Shown here: piece after piece, positions 12,659-23,768 of the stretch
How the letters are laid out: the number at the start of each line of letters is the position of its first letter
How positions within the stretch are numbered: position 1 is the first letter of the stretch
Origin: Acanthaster planci
Lineage: Eukaryota; Echinodermata; Asteroidea; Valvatida; Acanthasteridae
DNA: 64,000 bases
Direction of reading: 5' to 3'
Assembly: GCF_001949145.1 (NCBI RefSeq)
Contig: NW_019091356.1
Location: forward strand, 3,008,713-3,072,712
Program-made: the position numbers and the translations under genes
Notes under the pieces: model-generated
Database searches by the model: none
Seen by the model: only the letters and a program-made list of their open reading frames with translations
What the model was told of the DNA's origin: nothing

Positions 12659-14176
12659 GACACCAGCTCATGCACGTCACTCCTTTGTCTTCTGTTTCCA
12701 GATTTTGATGCAAACTTATGCAAATATTCTGGCGCTTCCCGAGTCACATTAAGGTCAAAAACCCCATTTCAAGATTCATACTAAATAGACACCCATCATC
12801 ATCATCTAGAAAGTCTTCCAAAGTTGTTTCAAACTGTCAAGTGACTGTGTAGCATTGTGGGCATGCTATATCCTAATTTCCTCAAGAATATAAAACCGGC
12901 AGGATACCTTTGGAATCACTACCTGCTACCAGTCCCTACAACATGTACATGCAGACGACATCTGCAAGACGTCTGGCAACTTGGTGAGTTCCATTTACGA
13001 TGAATTGTTGAAAGGGTCCGTTAGCAAGAGTACACTGTCCGCCCATAAATGACGAGGCCTATCACATAAACCAGGGAGCAATTAAATACAAACTAACGCC
13101 ATGGGCAATACAGCAAGATCGAATTCATGCGTGTCACATCATGCGTCCATTTTGCAGTTCAGTCTGAAAAGTTGATGCTGAAACATCAAGATACAAACCT
13201 AAAAACGACATAAGGCAAACCCTTGTTTTTTGTTCTCTGTATCTGTCAGGTGGCAAAATTAGCACGACTATATGGGCTGGGGAAACAATGGTGTCAAGTG
13301 ATGTTCTGAATTTCTGGTACGGACATTACCCTAGTACTACCCGGTACTTTTCCTTGTAGTGGTTTATCATTAGCCATCAGAAGGTGATATGCTCTAAAAA
13401 ATCAAATTCAGCAGTGAAAATATGAAAACATTTTTAATACGCCTACTTAAACACATTAAAAAACATTTGACCAGTCTTAGCTTACAAAGAGTTCCATACA
13501 CGGACGTACGCCAGCAGTAATTATTCCCTACAGTGAACATGGTAACATGTCAGCCGTCAGAAAGCAAAAACATGTCCAGAAAAGTTCAATTTTAGAGGGT
13601 CCGAGTCGTTTCCTTACAAAACAGAATTTTTCAGAGTTAGTAAGCCAGTACTATACATATACAGTCAGATGGTCAGCAGGCATGGATGGTGGGGTTTGTG
13701 TACATACAGGATGTCACGCAGCGTTCGCATTGTTATAGAACTCTTTCTCATGCCTGATATGCAACTCTTTCCTTTCAAAAAAATACCGTTCCAACGGTAC
13801 TTAAATTGTTGATGAATTCTTGCAAAACCTGGAAAATGCCGGACTACCTACCCGCAAACCATACATGTACATGGACGCCGCCACACTCGCTGACAATGAA
13901 AACAGAAACGCTGTACCAGTGTCAGATATGCAAAAGCATGAAGAAGTAATAACCTAGCCTGGCCAACCTTGGGCTAACGTCGTCTTTTTTAACGCAAAAA
14001 GCACGCACGTTAAAGGTATCTACTTGTTCTACGTTATTTACAGTACATCACAGACAGCACTCTTTTTGATAAAAGGCGAGTGATAATAGGGTTCCAAACA
14101 ATTTGAACACAAGTGACTCACCCCAACAACCCGTCCGATTCGCGCGGAAACTCCGCTCAGCTCTGAATATTAATGC

Positions 14177-14202
14177 TGCGCGGCCGGCCGGCCGGCCGGC
14201 GC
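14177..14202. repeat. GC-rich (GGCC)n palindromic tract
   Basis: A short run of GGCCGGCC repeats inside an otherwise AT-leaning region, just after a CpG-containing stretch (about 14,130-14,160). It could belong to a CpG-rich regulatory patch upstream of the thioesterase gene, but no gene start is visible next to it. Confidence 0.5.
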
Positions 14203-15277
14203 TAGATCCTGCACGGTGCTTTGTTTTTTACAGCATTATATAGTCAGTTGTTAAGTTGGACCATACAGTCCTTGGTTGGACTTTTGTTTTTAAAAACGCA
14301 TCTGTCTAAGGTAACATCTAAACTGTTGTGTAAGACAGTATCAGGACATTTGTTACTAACCGAATCAAGTTCAATACGCTAAATCGGGCCTAAATAGTTT
14401 CTGTGACTATACTCGGTTGTAGAAAGAAACGTACGATACTGGAAAGTCCCTCTGACGTAATTCAAAGACCGATACATGCCGCACGCATGCCGTGCTGCGC
14501 TTACCGGCAACTTTACACATTATCAAACCTTGAAAACGTTTTAAGCACAGCCAGTGCAAATGTTTTACACTTCCATACATACTACACCACGATTTCTTAA
14601 CTTCGTGGATCCCAATCAAATGACATGAGATAGGCCCTACATCTTTTAAAAATGACCCTACTCAAAAATCGACCCGCCCCCATCGAATTAATGGTGACCA
14701 ATAAAAATTGAACCTCGATCCACAAGTGGCATTTTTTTCTAACTAAAATTACGCGCGCAAATGTAACGCTCGGAGCCGGGAACGAGGAAAACACGTGTAC
14801 ATCGAACGATATTAGATGTCAAAGATCAAAGTAACAAGCTTGAAGAGGGAGGCGGGGGCGAATTTCTTGTCGTATTTTCGCCAGGACCCGGATCCGGATA
14901 TAGGCCCTACTCGTGTGTGGATCCGTGTTAAATGGTTAAATAATCTGTTATTCGCACTGTACCGAGCAAGATAGGCTCCGAGTTTCAACCCAACCACGTT
15001 TTACTCAGTTATTTTATTGGTCTTGAAGGATTGGACACGGACAAGAAAGGTAGGTCTCAGCTGTAATATGACAGCTAAAGTAATGATATTCGGAGTCGTA
15101 AGTTTTGACATAGGCTACTCTTTTGTTCGTGACTTGTGTACAAACATGACAAATGTCATGTCACTGGTCATAGGGCTAGATGAACAGATGAAGTGTCACA
15201 TTTTAGATGAATTGTGTCAAGTGCGAGACACATTGACTTGGATAATGTAAAGACATTTCCCACAGACATTGGTCAAC

Positions 15278-15301
15278 CCATGGAGGAGCCCTCCTCCATG
15301 G
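15278..15301. repeat. Perfect 24-bp inverted repeat
   Basis: CCATGGAGGAG and CTCCTCCATGG, 11-bp arms around CC, form a perfect palindrome. It is flanked on both sides by the direct repeat GGTCAACCC. No U-tract or other terminator context is present. The arrangement looks like a small local duplication-inversion. Confidence 0.7.
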
Positions 15302-16098
15302 TCAACCCAACTGCAGTACTACAGTTGGGACTGTCCCAAAGTAGTTAGGACTTATGCTATATAGTAGACATGCTCTGTAAAATGCTATTTTGAGTGGGAA
15401 TTGTAAAACCATCTGACCACGTTGAAAACAGGTGTTTTTTTATTTTAAAATAATGTTTGTGTTTGCACCTTTATCTTTGGTAAGAGAAATCTTCCGAACC
15501 AGAATTTACAGAAATAAAAATATTTCATTTTTACAGCGACTATCTGTTTGAACTAGAAAAGTAGGCCCAGGCCTACTTAGTGCATTACATTAGGCTAAGC
15601 AAAGATAAAGGAAAAAAAATTCATCCTTGACCATAACAACTGTTTTTTCTTTTATTTGTGTTCGTCTGTCCCATTGGTATTACTTCTTCACTGTTTTTCT
15701 AGTTCTAAGCCTTATCACTAACACTGCTCGAGTGATTGTGCCCAATTTCCCCCAGATGGCACAATGCCTTTTTACCATTGTGCAAAATCACCGATGCAAT
15801 ATTAACAATAAGACATGTGAGATTTTTAAGAGCTCTGAAGAGGGGAAATATTTCATTTTTTCACCATCTTACATTTACTTATTTCCAAATATATGAGAGG
15901 AAGATTTTACAGCCAATCCTTGCCACAAGCTTAAACTGTACTTGGATTCAAAATCACCAGGGACCGATTTATGCACAACTGAACCATTCAAAGTTGTTTC
16001 CTGTGCGTGGTTCTGCACTTACGCAGGTTCCGTCTCAGGGCTCAAAACACCCCGGGTTATTCACTAAATAGCTGGTGCATCGCAGCAAGCAACTCGCC

Positions 16099-19000
16099 AT
16101 GGACAAGTGGGTGTGCCGACGGAGGGGACAGCAGCAGACGGGAGACAGTAGCTGTCGCTTGTTCTTCTTCCCCTGGGGAGGCGGGGGAACGGGGCTGTAC
16201 AACAGCTGGGCCAAGTTCTTCCCGGAGAGCATAGAGGGTGAGCCTGTCGCAGTGAAATTTGGGATCTGCCAGAACAAGGCAATACTTCCAAGTTTGGGTG
16301 ACTTGGAGACCACTAAACCTAGGGGACATTCCAAGATTCATTGATTTCAGATCTTCCAGAATGAGGTGACAAGTTTTTTGCAAGTTCAGATATGCTGAAT
16401 CCAAGAGAATCTCAAAATTTGTATACCGTTGATGCTGACTTACTTTTCTCTGTGCAACAGTGGGGTACTGGCTCAGAGTATTGTGTTGGGAGGTCAGTTA
16501 CACAGTTGCTTGTATTTTTTTTAATTAGCTGGTAGTTCTGCTGATTAACCCTAACCCCCCAAGGGTTGCTGGCCCTAACCTTCTTCATTCACACCAAGTT
16601 AAACACCCATATGGGACTTTGTGCACAGGGGCTGTTGGACTTTGTTTTTCAAGGGGCCTACCAGACCTATCCCCACAGAATTAAACACTTTACTACTGTT
16701 TAATTCTGTGTGGTTGGGGAAGGTTAGGGTTAAATGAGTGTTTTTCGATCATTTCACTATGAGAGACAAATCTAAGGGAAATTGCCATAGACACGTGTGT
16801 AATCGTCATCCACAGCCAAGTAATGTGGACACAGCCTATGGCCGCCCCAAACTTGGCAAGCCCTCACACAGCACCCCATCTCTCTTGACCCCAAAAACTA
16901 AGACGGTCTCCGCACTGAACAAACAAAAATCAATACTTCCTGTGTCCTTTTTGCCTATCTTTACAGTGAATGTCGTCTGCTTGCCGGGCCGCGAATTCCG
17001 CTTCAAGGAAACCCCCTACACCAATTTGGACGTGTTGATTGCCGACCTGTGTAAGGATTTCCTCCCAAGCCTGCAAGAGAAACCGTTTGCATTCTTTGGA
17101 CACAGGTACGGAGGAGACAATGAAAGAATTGCATCTTAAATTTTCCTTGATGTCTTATCATGATATTCCATCTAAGGGACATCATTAACACACTAAAAAA
17201 CATGCTTCATGGTGCTCATGGTAATATGCATATCTCTATTACTCTCAGCTTTCTGTGGCTTCATCAATTGAAATTGAATATCTGGAGGCAATACCCGAAT
17301 TTGTCATTTTGCTCCAAATATGCAACAGTCTCATTTTAAAAAATAGCTCAATTTAGAAATCACGACAAGCAACTTTCAGTGCTGTACACTTGGTTTGTTT
17401 GCATTGGAATAAAATGTCCGTCTGCAAAGCTATTTTTAATTTCATTTTTGGATTTTACGTGAACAGTTTGGGTGCTATTATATCCTTCGAGTTGGCGTGC
17501 TACCTTAAAACCCACCACAACATTGAGCCGGCATGCTTGTTCCTGTCTGGGGCGACGGGACCTTACGTATGTACCCATTGGCCTTTCTGTAGTTTTGCAA
17601 ACACACAAAGAGTAGATAGGATCATGGATGGGATCCTTCTTCGGAGTTGTCTGTTGGTGGGGAAAGAGAGCATGTAAAAATTATCAAACTATAAGGAAGG
17701 CTTCAAAAATAGTTTCTGGAACAAATAAAAGAACACGTGAGCAGAGCCCAGTTAGTAGGGTTCTCCCAGTAATTAACAGAAACCGAGACGCTCTCTGTGC
17801 CGTTCTAAGTTTACGAAACTAATTGATAAATTACCAAAAACGATGCAAAGCTAAAAGTTCACAACTGCAAAACGCAATCAAAAAGTAGGTGTGCACTCTC
17901 TAGCAGTGACCGTGCAAGCAACATTCACAAAAGTGTCACAAAACATCTTACACCGTCAGTCCAAAGTCCGCCAAGAGATGGTCTCCGACAAGCCCGTGGA
18001 CCAACTCACGGAGGAGGAGTTCCTCCAGAAGCTGGAGAAACTAGGCGGGACGCCAAAAGACGTCCTGGCGCAGCCCAACCTGCTCAAGCTCTTCATCCCT
18101 TGCATCAAGGCTGACCTCATGATGCTGCAACACTACGGGTAAGTGAGCAACCGTAAGCCTCAATTCGTGGAGGTTCTGACGGCAGTGATGGGCTTGACGG
18201 TACATACATCAGTCCACACGGAATAAAACAGTGCCAACAACCTTCCCGGGTCCCGTGCACTCCACGACCTTGCGGCTGGCCGACAGAATAGTCTCTGTAG
18301 TTTGACCACAATAGGATGATGACCATTCTGTGAAAGGACATTGACCTTTCTGTGAAGGAAGGTGTACGAAATGTACTGACCATGGTCTCGCCAGGCCTTC
18401 AAAAATCTAGCAAATTTAGAAGCATACAACTTACCTTCCTGTCTACCAGATCACACTTTCTGAAAGTGAAGCCTCGTCCCATATCAATTTGTTGTGAACA
18501 GCATGTACTGTTTCAAACATTGAGATCAGAAAGGACTAAACTTTGAACGACAGAGGATAGATGTACAATTTGCTAAACTGTCATTGACTTCAGAATCTCT
18601 TTTGTTTCATCCTGTTATAGGAAAGAGGCCCCAGCTGTGCCCATCATCAGCTGTCCCGTCAACTTTTTTGAAGGTGCCGAGGACACCAGCAGAGATCACG
18701 ACATAGAGAGTGAGTTACCAGCAGCTACATTGTTGTGTACAGAACCGACAAGGAACTAAGAGTTCAAACTGGGAAATCTTTTTCGGCACTGTGGCATTTT
18801 GCAGGAACAAGCATCCAAAATGTGTTAACGTAAAAAGAGACACGGCTCACATTAGGCAGCCTTCAGAATTATTCGTTTGATTTGTCTTTGTCCAATAGCG
18901 TGTTTTGAACACTTCAGACAGGACAAGAGTGAGATTTCAATAATACGGTCTGCTGTTTTGATGTCACAAGTCTTGTTGTTTTCCTACAAGTAGCTGCTAT

Positions 19001-19542
19001 AACTATGGCTGGCCATCAGGACAAAATTAAAACTACCATTCCCAAAGTGTTACGTTAAAAGAAATCTGACGCAGCTATCAGAACACCAGATAATGATACA
19101 TGAACCATAAAATACCACCAAAAATACAACTCTGATTAAAATCAATGGGACAGATGTCTGTTTTGAACGAGTTTGAGATAAAATCCAAAACCAACCAAAA
19201 GGTGATATTTCTGCCAAGTTGGCCGCCTGCACAAGTTAGCCAAATGAGAGTGGTCTGTTAGAGCTTGAGAAAGAGTTACACAACTTTGTTTAACATCAGA
19301 AAGAGGATATTTGGACGGAGAGAAAGTTCCATATTTTGAATGTGGTACTCTGAAAATATCCCTTGCTTACAAAAGAAATATTGATATTTTTTTTTTTCCC
19401 ACTTCTCACCACAGGTTGGAAGACAGTCAGCTCTGGTCCATTTAATATTCAGTATCTGCCCGGGGGACACTTTTATCTCCAGCAGCGAGACAATGCAGGC
19501 AAGATGATCAAATCTATGGCCGAGGCCCTCACGCCTTCGTAA
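16099..19542 (+). CDS. OLAH: Type II medium-chain acyl thioesterase, OLAH-like, six exons
   Basis: Serine hydrolase of the thioesterase II family, which releases medium-chain fatty acids from acyl carrier protein of fatty acid synthase in the cytosol. Exons: 16,099-16,237; 16,967-17,105; 17,467-17,566; 17,960-18,138; 18,621-18,709; 19,415-19,542. All junctions are GT-AG and splice phases match, giving 257 residues (human OLAH is about 265). The start ATG has a good CCATGG context, and no ATG upstream in frame is supported. Seen in the sequence: an N-terminal LFFFPWGGGGTG oxyanion-type loop (residues 21-32); the nucleophile in GHSLG, with Ser93 split by the second intron; a LEKLGGTP segment in the lid region; a candidate catalytic Asp207 in GAEDTS; and His234 in LPGGHFYL. 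The triad looks intact. A piggyBac-like short element lies in intron 1. Orthology to vertebrate OLAH rather than a sister paralogue is inferred. Confidence 0.93.
16549..16729. mobile_element. TTAA-flanked short element, family 1, copy 1
   Basis: Starts TTAACCCTAACC and ends GGTTAGGGTTAA, that is, a CCCTAACC terminal inverted repeat bounded by TTAA on both sides (16,545-16,548 and 16,730-16,733). TTAA duplication with CCCT-starting termini is characteristic of piggyBac-type transposons. The interior shares GGGTTGCTGGCCCTAACCTT and CTTTACTACTGTTTAATT with the copy at 29.5 kb. It lies in intron 1 of the thioesterase gene and has no coding capacity. Confidence 0.75.
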
Positions 19543-20221
19543 ATACACACCCACCAACACTCGGCATACATGCAGGGTAGCGAGCCAAGGGTCTACTCTT
19601 TCCCAGTCGGTTTGTGTTTTTGCCCAACACAGGCTTGGACACTACGACCAGCAAAAAAATAACTCACTAAAGGTTACAAAATCTCTTGCAGCTATCATAA
19701 ACTCCAAATACACCTGGCGATGACCACCGCCAAATGACAATGTAAGACTCTTTAAATGTAACGGTGAAAATGATACTTTTTTCAGTGGAATCGGTCACCA
19801 ACCATGGGCGGTGCCTGTATATCTGCGATCTCCGGCCAGCTGTAGGAATAACAGCCACTGCTATAGCAGTCTATTGGACAGTCTTAATTTTAACGCTTTG
19901 ATTTCAGTTGCATTCCTGTAAAAATGCCCTCCATTTTTTTTTTACATTCGTGTGAGACAGACACTCGTTTTTCATCTATCTACATGTACACGTATGGGAT
20001 ATTCCACCTTTCATTTCGGAGTAAAAAACACCAGATGTTAGGAATATGATTTCAAAGGAGTATATTTTAGCAACTCTCTTCAAAAAGGGTGCAACCTTGC
20101 ACCAATATCTCTGCACATCTTTCCTAGTATACTTTCTGGTTTTCTGCATCATAGCGTAGATTGAACTTTTTGTTAAATAAGCTTACACAATATTTAGTGA
20201 ACTTAATGTACTACAAAATGA

Positions 20222-20227
20222 AATAAA
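20222..20227 (+). terminator. Candidate poly(A) signal of the thioesterase gene
   Basis: AATAAA about 680 bases downstream of the TAA stop. It is the first canonical hexamer I see downstream of the stop in an AT-rich untranslated region. Use is inferred. Confidence 0.5.
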
Positions 20228-20799
20228 ACAACTCTTTTTTTTTTTCGAAATTCTTTTTTTTAAATAAATGGGAAATTTATTTTTTTTATTATAGCACTTA
20301 TTCATTTTTTGGTTTAAGAATAAGTTAACAATTATATTACAAAAGTTGTAAGAAAAGTACAAAATATATATTTTTTAAAACATTGATACTGTTGAAATTG
20401 GATGCAAAACTTTGCTACAGTCCTTGGAATATATTTCATAAATGTACAAAACAGTACTCATCCAGTTCACAGTTAATGAATTGTCTTACTCGGGCGTTTT
20501 TGGCAGGTTGAGCAAACCTTACCAGCAGAGTAAATTTATGGACGTTGTGTTGACAGATAAGACATCTCCCTGATTCTAGCACTGAAACCTGACTGCCATT
20601 ATTTTAATAGCTGTCTGATTAATTCTCTAGATTACATAATTTACGTATGTTCGATGATTATAAGTGACACTTTTTTCAAAATTCTATTTGGGATTGGTCC
20701 ATCAATTATAAAAAAAGTGTAAACTCCTTATTAAAATGTCAATTTTTGTCCCAATCATGAAATGGTGTTTCTGGTGTTTTTAATCTTGCTCATTTTTGG

Positions 20800-20978
20800 G
20801 GTAGCACCTTGCAAAGTACGAGTACGTGTGGTTCTGAAAAGAACCGGGAGTATACTGAAGAGATGCTGATGATGAAGATGTCTTCCTGAGCACTCAGTCC
20901 GAAACCTTGAGTGTACTCCCCGTTCTTATCAGAACCACACATACTCATTAGAGATGTATTCCTTCGCATGGTGCTACC
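20800..20978. mobile_element. Foldback element with GGTAGCACC ends
   Basis: Begins GGTAGCACCTTGC and ends with the reverse complement, GCATGGTGCTACC. Internal arms also pair: the GTGTGGTTCTGAAAAGAAC segment pairs with GTTCTTATCAGAACCACAC, and GGGAGTATAC with GTGTACTCCC. The 179-bp unit resembles a foldback miniature element. The family is not recognised and the target duplication is unclear. Confidence 0.7.
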
Positions 20979-21529
20979 ACAAGCCTTTCCACCTGTTGCT
21001 GTCTTTCACCGTGAACAGCCTGAAATTCTATCCAAGTTCGCTGGGGTCGAGGGGAACCAATAAACTTCTGTTCCGGTATCAACATTAGCCCGACTCACTC
21101 CAACTTATCTTGATACTTTATACGTTCATGGATTTAGAGTTCATTGTTTTTAGATGCTTAGCTCAAATTGATTTGTTTTGCACTGAAACTTAAGCCAGCA
21201 AGTTTAAGCTTAAGCAGTTTTGTCCTGTGTATTTCTCCGAAAGGCAAGAAAACTTTAGAAAATACGTACAATATAAAAACCCCATAAATGATAACAGAGA
21301 CAAGAAAGTCTGAAGTCACATTAATTTGAAATACATGAACACATCAAATACTTTCCTATACAAAGACTCCCTGTTCTCCTACCCAATGATTGTTTACTCT
21401 CTAATCAAAACAAACACAGATGGTAAAACCACATTTCAGAACTCAATCCACGCATGTAAATATTTCTGGGTTTAAGGTTGGTTGGGGCTCACTGTCAGAG
21501 TGACCCAGCAAGAATGGAATTGGACTCAC

Positions 21530-21640
21530 TCTAGGAAGGTCTGTCGGACTCCCCGGTTGACAGGATAGTGGTAGGTCACGTCGCGGCCGTACGCCATCCA
21601 CATCAGGCAGGCAAACAGGGTGGAGTACATGATCACATCC
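21530..21640 (-). pseudogene. Orphan copy of polycystin exon e33
   Basis: The 111-bp sequence matches exon e33 of the polycystin gene (38,690-38,580) with one difference that I can find, changing Glu to Asp. The acceptor AG and the GTGAGT donor are preserved. The duplication also includes intron flanks, about 21,215-21,830 against 38,290-39,110, with a ~230-bp stretch present only in the 38.8-39.0 kb copy. It lies on the same strand as the gene but about 2.1 kb beyond its stop codon, with no neighbouring exons, so it cannot encode a polycystin by itself. It encodes the TM6/S1 segment beginning DVIMYSTLFACLMW. Confidence 0.9.
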
Positions 21641-22023
21641 CTGCAGAGATCAAGGGGCAAAAGGCGGACGTTAATCTATCGGCACACACATATTGCACTG
21701 CTTGCTGGAGTGTTATGGTTTCTATCTAGAAAATGCTCCAAGCGTGCTCTACAAAAATGGTTTATTCACTTGCTTACAGTTTATAAGTTCTTTCTCTTGT
21801 AATTGTTAAATAGCATAATTTTGTAGCTTCGATTTCAGTTACATTTCTGTAAACCCCCCCCTTTTTGTAAACATTGCATAGGTTTGCTACTCAGTTTTGA
21901 TCAACCTATGGGATATTCCATCTTTCATTTCTCTGAGTAAATGACACCCGATGTTATGAATATGATATCAGATGAGTACATGTCAGCAGCAATTCTCTTT
22001 GAAGAGGGTGTATCCTTGCACCA

Positions 22024-22380
22024 AAAAGCCATTTGCGAGTAACTTTGTACAAAATCTGGTACACTGTGCTATATTACTTCACATAAACGTAACAATTCGA
22101 ATTCCCCAGACTAAAGACACTGTTGCTATACCTTGTGATTTGGGGCAAGCTTTTGCTTAGTTACGTAAGAGATGTCTGGCATCAATACACTGTTTTCAAT
22201 GGACGTAGGGCAAAAGGAACCAGTCTATTCCAGAGATGGTGGTGGCTATGCAAAAGCTTGCCCCGAATCACGAGGTACAGTGTTTTAGTCTGAGGAATTC
22301 GAATTATGTTTATGTGAAATAAGACAGCACAGTGTACTAGATTTGGTTCAAAGGCTACGCGAAATGGCTTCTTTCTCTGC
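22024..22380. mobile_element. Foldback miniature element with ~135-bp arms
   Basis: Left arm about 22,024-22,160 and right arm about 22,235-22,380 are inverted copies. For instance AAAATCTGGTACACTGTGCT pairs with AGCACAGTGTACTAGATTT, and GAATTCCCCAGACTAAAGAC with GTTTTAGTCTGAGGAATTC. It interrupts copy B of the duplicated thioesterase 3' flank: copy A reads straight through (TTGCACCAATATCTCTGCA, about 20,096-20,114) at the matching point. A truncated relative lies at 7,320-7,550. No coding frame; the superfamily is undetermined. Confidence 0.88.
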
Positions 22381-23082
22381 ATTTCATTCTTGGTATGCTT
22401 TCTAGTCACTTCATCCAAGAGCAGAGTACACCTTTTGATAATTAGGCTTATGCACTATTAAGTGAACTTAGTTTCCTTCAAATCTAAATAAAAGTCAACC
22501 CCTTTTTTTCCTAAAATCCTGCAAAATAAATTGGAAAAATGTGGGAACTTTATATTGTTCTTTACATCGTTTTATTCATTCTTTTTAAAAAAAAAGAATA
22601 AGTTAACTCAATTATATTACAAAAGTTGTATTAAAAAGTACAAAGATATGTTGTTTTATGTAAAATTAATACTGTTGAAATTGGATACAAAACTTTGCTA
22701 CAGGTCTACGAGTATATTTCATAAATATACAAACCAGCACTTTCTACTTTTCTGGTTCAAAACTAAGGAAATAGTTTTAATCAGACATCTTTGGTGGGTT
22801 AGACTCTCATTATATTTCAAAATTTCAGTTGAGTAAACCTTGCCAGCAGAGTAAATCTATGGACGCAATGTGGACAGATAAAACATCTCTGTGACATAAA
22901 TTGCTGCTGAAACTTAATATCTGATTTAGTGCCACCATTTAATGAACCATTTCATCAATGTAAGAAACAATCGCTGAAATAAACAATTTATATATGTACT
23001 TTGATTATAATTGGCAGCTCTTCACGTTTCTATTTGGGACTAATCTATCAATTATTTAAAAAATATAAAGCTCCTTAATTAA

Positions 23083-23263
23083 CCCCTTCACAGCGGAATT
23101 CTTTTGACCGTGACTGCTGGGCTGCGGTATGCCCAGTATGCAAGGCTCTGTCCAGCAGCAGGCCCACATTGAAACTGCAGGTGCATTATGAACAGAGTGT
23201 ATGTGTGCTATGCACTCATCCTCACACAAAGCCATGGCTGTCGATGTCTCTGGAGCGAAGGGG
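23083..23263. mobile_element. TTAA-flanked short element, family 2
   Basis: A 181-bp insertion starting CCCCTTC and ending GAAGGGG, bounded by TTAA on each side (23,079-23,082 and 23,264-23,267). Copy A of the duplicated flank has a single TTAA (20,731-20,734) where the insertion sits, which is the expected signature of a piggyBac-type insertion. Its interior does not resemble the CCCTAACC family seen elsewhere in the window. Confidence 0.85.
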
Positions 23264-23652
23264 TTAAAACATTAACTTTTGTCCCAATCAAGAAATGGTA
23301 TTTCCAGTGGTGATCCTTGACACTTCACAAAGCCTAGGTAGATGAAAACAATTTACATTAAAGACAAGAGTATTTTGTATAAATGTACTACTTCTCTTAG
23401 GCTTGGCTTGCCTATGGAAGGTTGAGTAACATGAACAGAATATTTGTGAAAATTCACTTTCAATTTGTACAGTTCGAAAATTTGATTGTAAAATCCTGTA
23501 CAGAAGATCACATGGCAGCTTCATTGTACAGATGATTTTTTTTTCACAATAATAAAAATAAAACAAATGAATGCAATGCAATGGTGGAAATTTTAGTAAG
23601 CACACATTGTTAGTTCATCACATAATAAGCGCTGTAAGTGTCTTGCCCCTAA

Positions 23653-23658
23653 TTTATT
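23653..23658 (-). terminator. Candidate poly(A) signal of the polycystin gene
   Basis: TTTATT on the + strand reads AATAAA on the gene strand, about 110 bases downstream of the polycystin stop codon. It is the nearest canonical hexamer. Use is inferred. Confidence 0.6.
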
Positions 23659-23768
23659 CACAGTGACTTAATTATAAAAGATGTAATCTAATTCACTATT
23701 TTTTTTATAAAATGTTGACAGCGGTTTTGGAAATCCAATTTTATCACTTTGATTGGTTGATTTTGGTG

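Larger units (their letters stand above)
1..16098. other. Gene-free, repeat-rich intergenic region
   Basis: I find no convincing coding exon on either strand here. Open frames are all under 150 codons, overlap one another, and show no recognisable domain or splice-consistent chain. The first 13 kb is a patchwork of duplicated blocks and mobile-element remnants (listed separately). The parts outside listed repeats, notably 5.4-6.5 kb, 8.2-9.5 kb and 12.8-16.0 kb, hold nothing I recognise. The last stretch is less repetitive and should contain the promoter and any 5' untranslated exon of the thioesterase, but I could not identify a TATA box or transcription start. Confidence 0.7.
19880..23290. 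repeat. Duplicated thioesterase 3' flank, copies A and B
   Basis: Copy A (about 19,880-20,760) and copy B (about 21,815-22,023 plus 22,377-23,082 plus 23,264-23,290) are in direct orientation. Shared strings include TATGGGATATTCCA, TGTTAKGAATATGAT, ACTGTTGAAATTGGAT, AAAACTTTGCTACAG and TTTGTCCCAATCAWGAAATGG. Copy B keeps the AATAAA hexamer (22,487-22,492) found in copy A (20,222-20,227). The interruptions in B are two mobile elements, for which copy A preserves empty sites. Confidence 0.85.
19543..23652. other. Region between convergent genes, built of duplications
   Basis: This stretch contains the thioesterase 3' untranslated region and flank (copy A, about 19,880-20,760), a foldback element (20,800-20,978), an orphan copy of a polycystin exon with intron flanks (about 21,215-21,830), and a second copy of the thioesterase 3' flank (copy B, about 21,815-23,290) carrying two inserted elements. 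No complete gene is present. The open frames here are short and unconvincing. Confidence 0.75.

Noticed and set aside
21530-23768. A second complete polycystin gene downstream of the first
   Set aside because: Only one exon copy (e33) is present, with no neighbouring exons on either side within the window.
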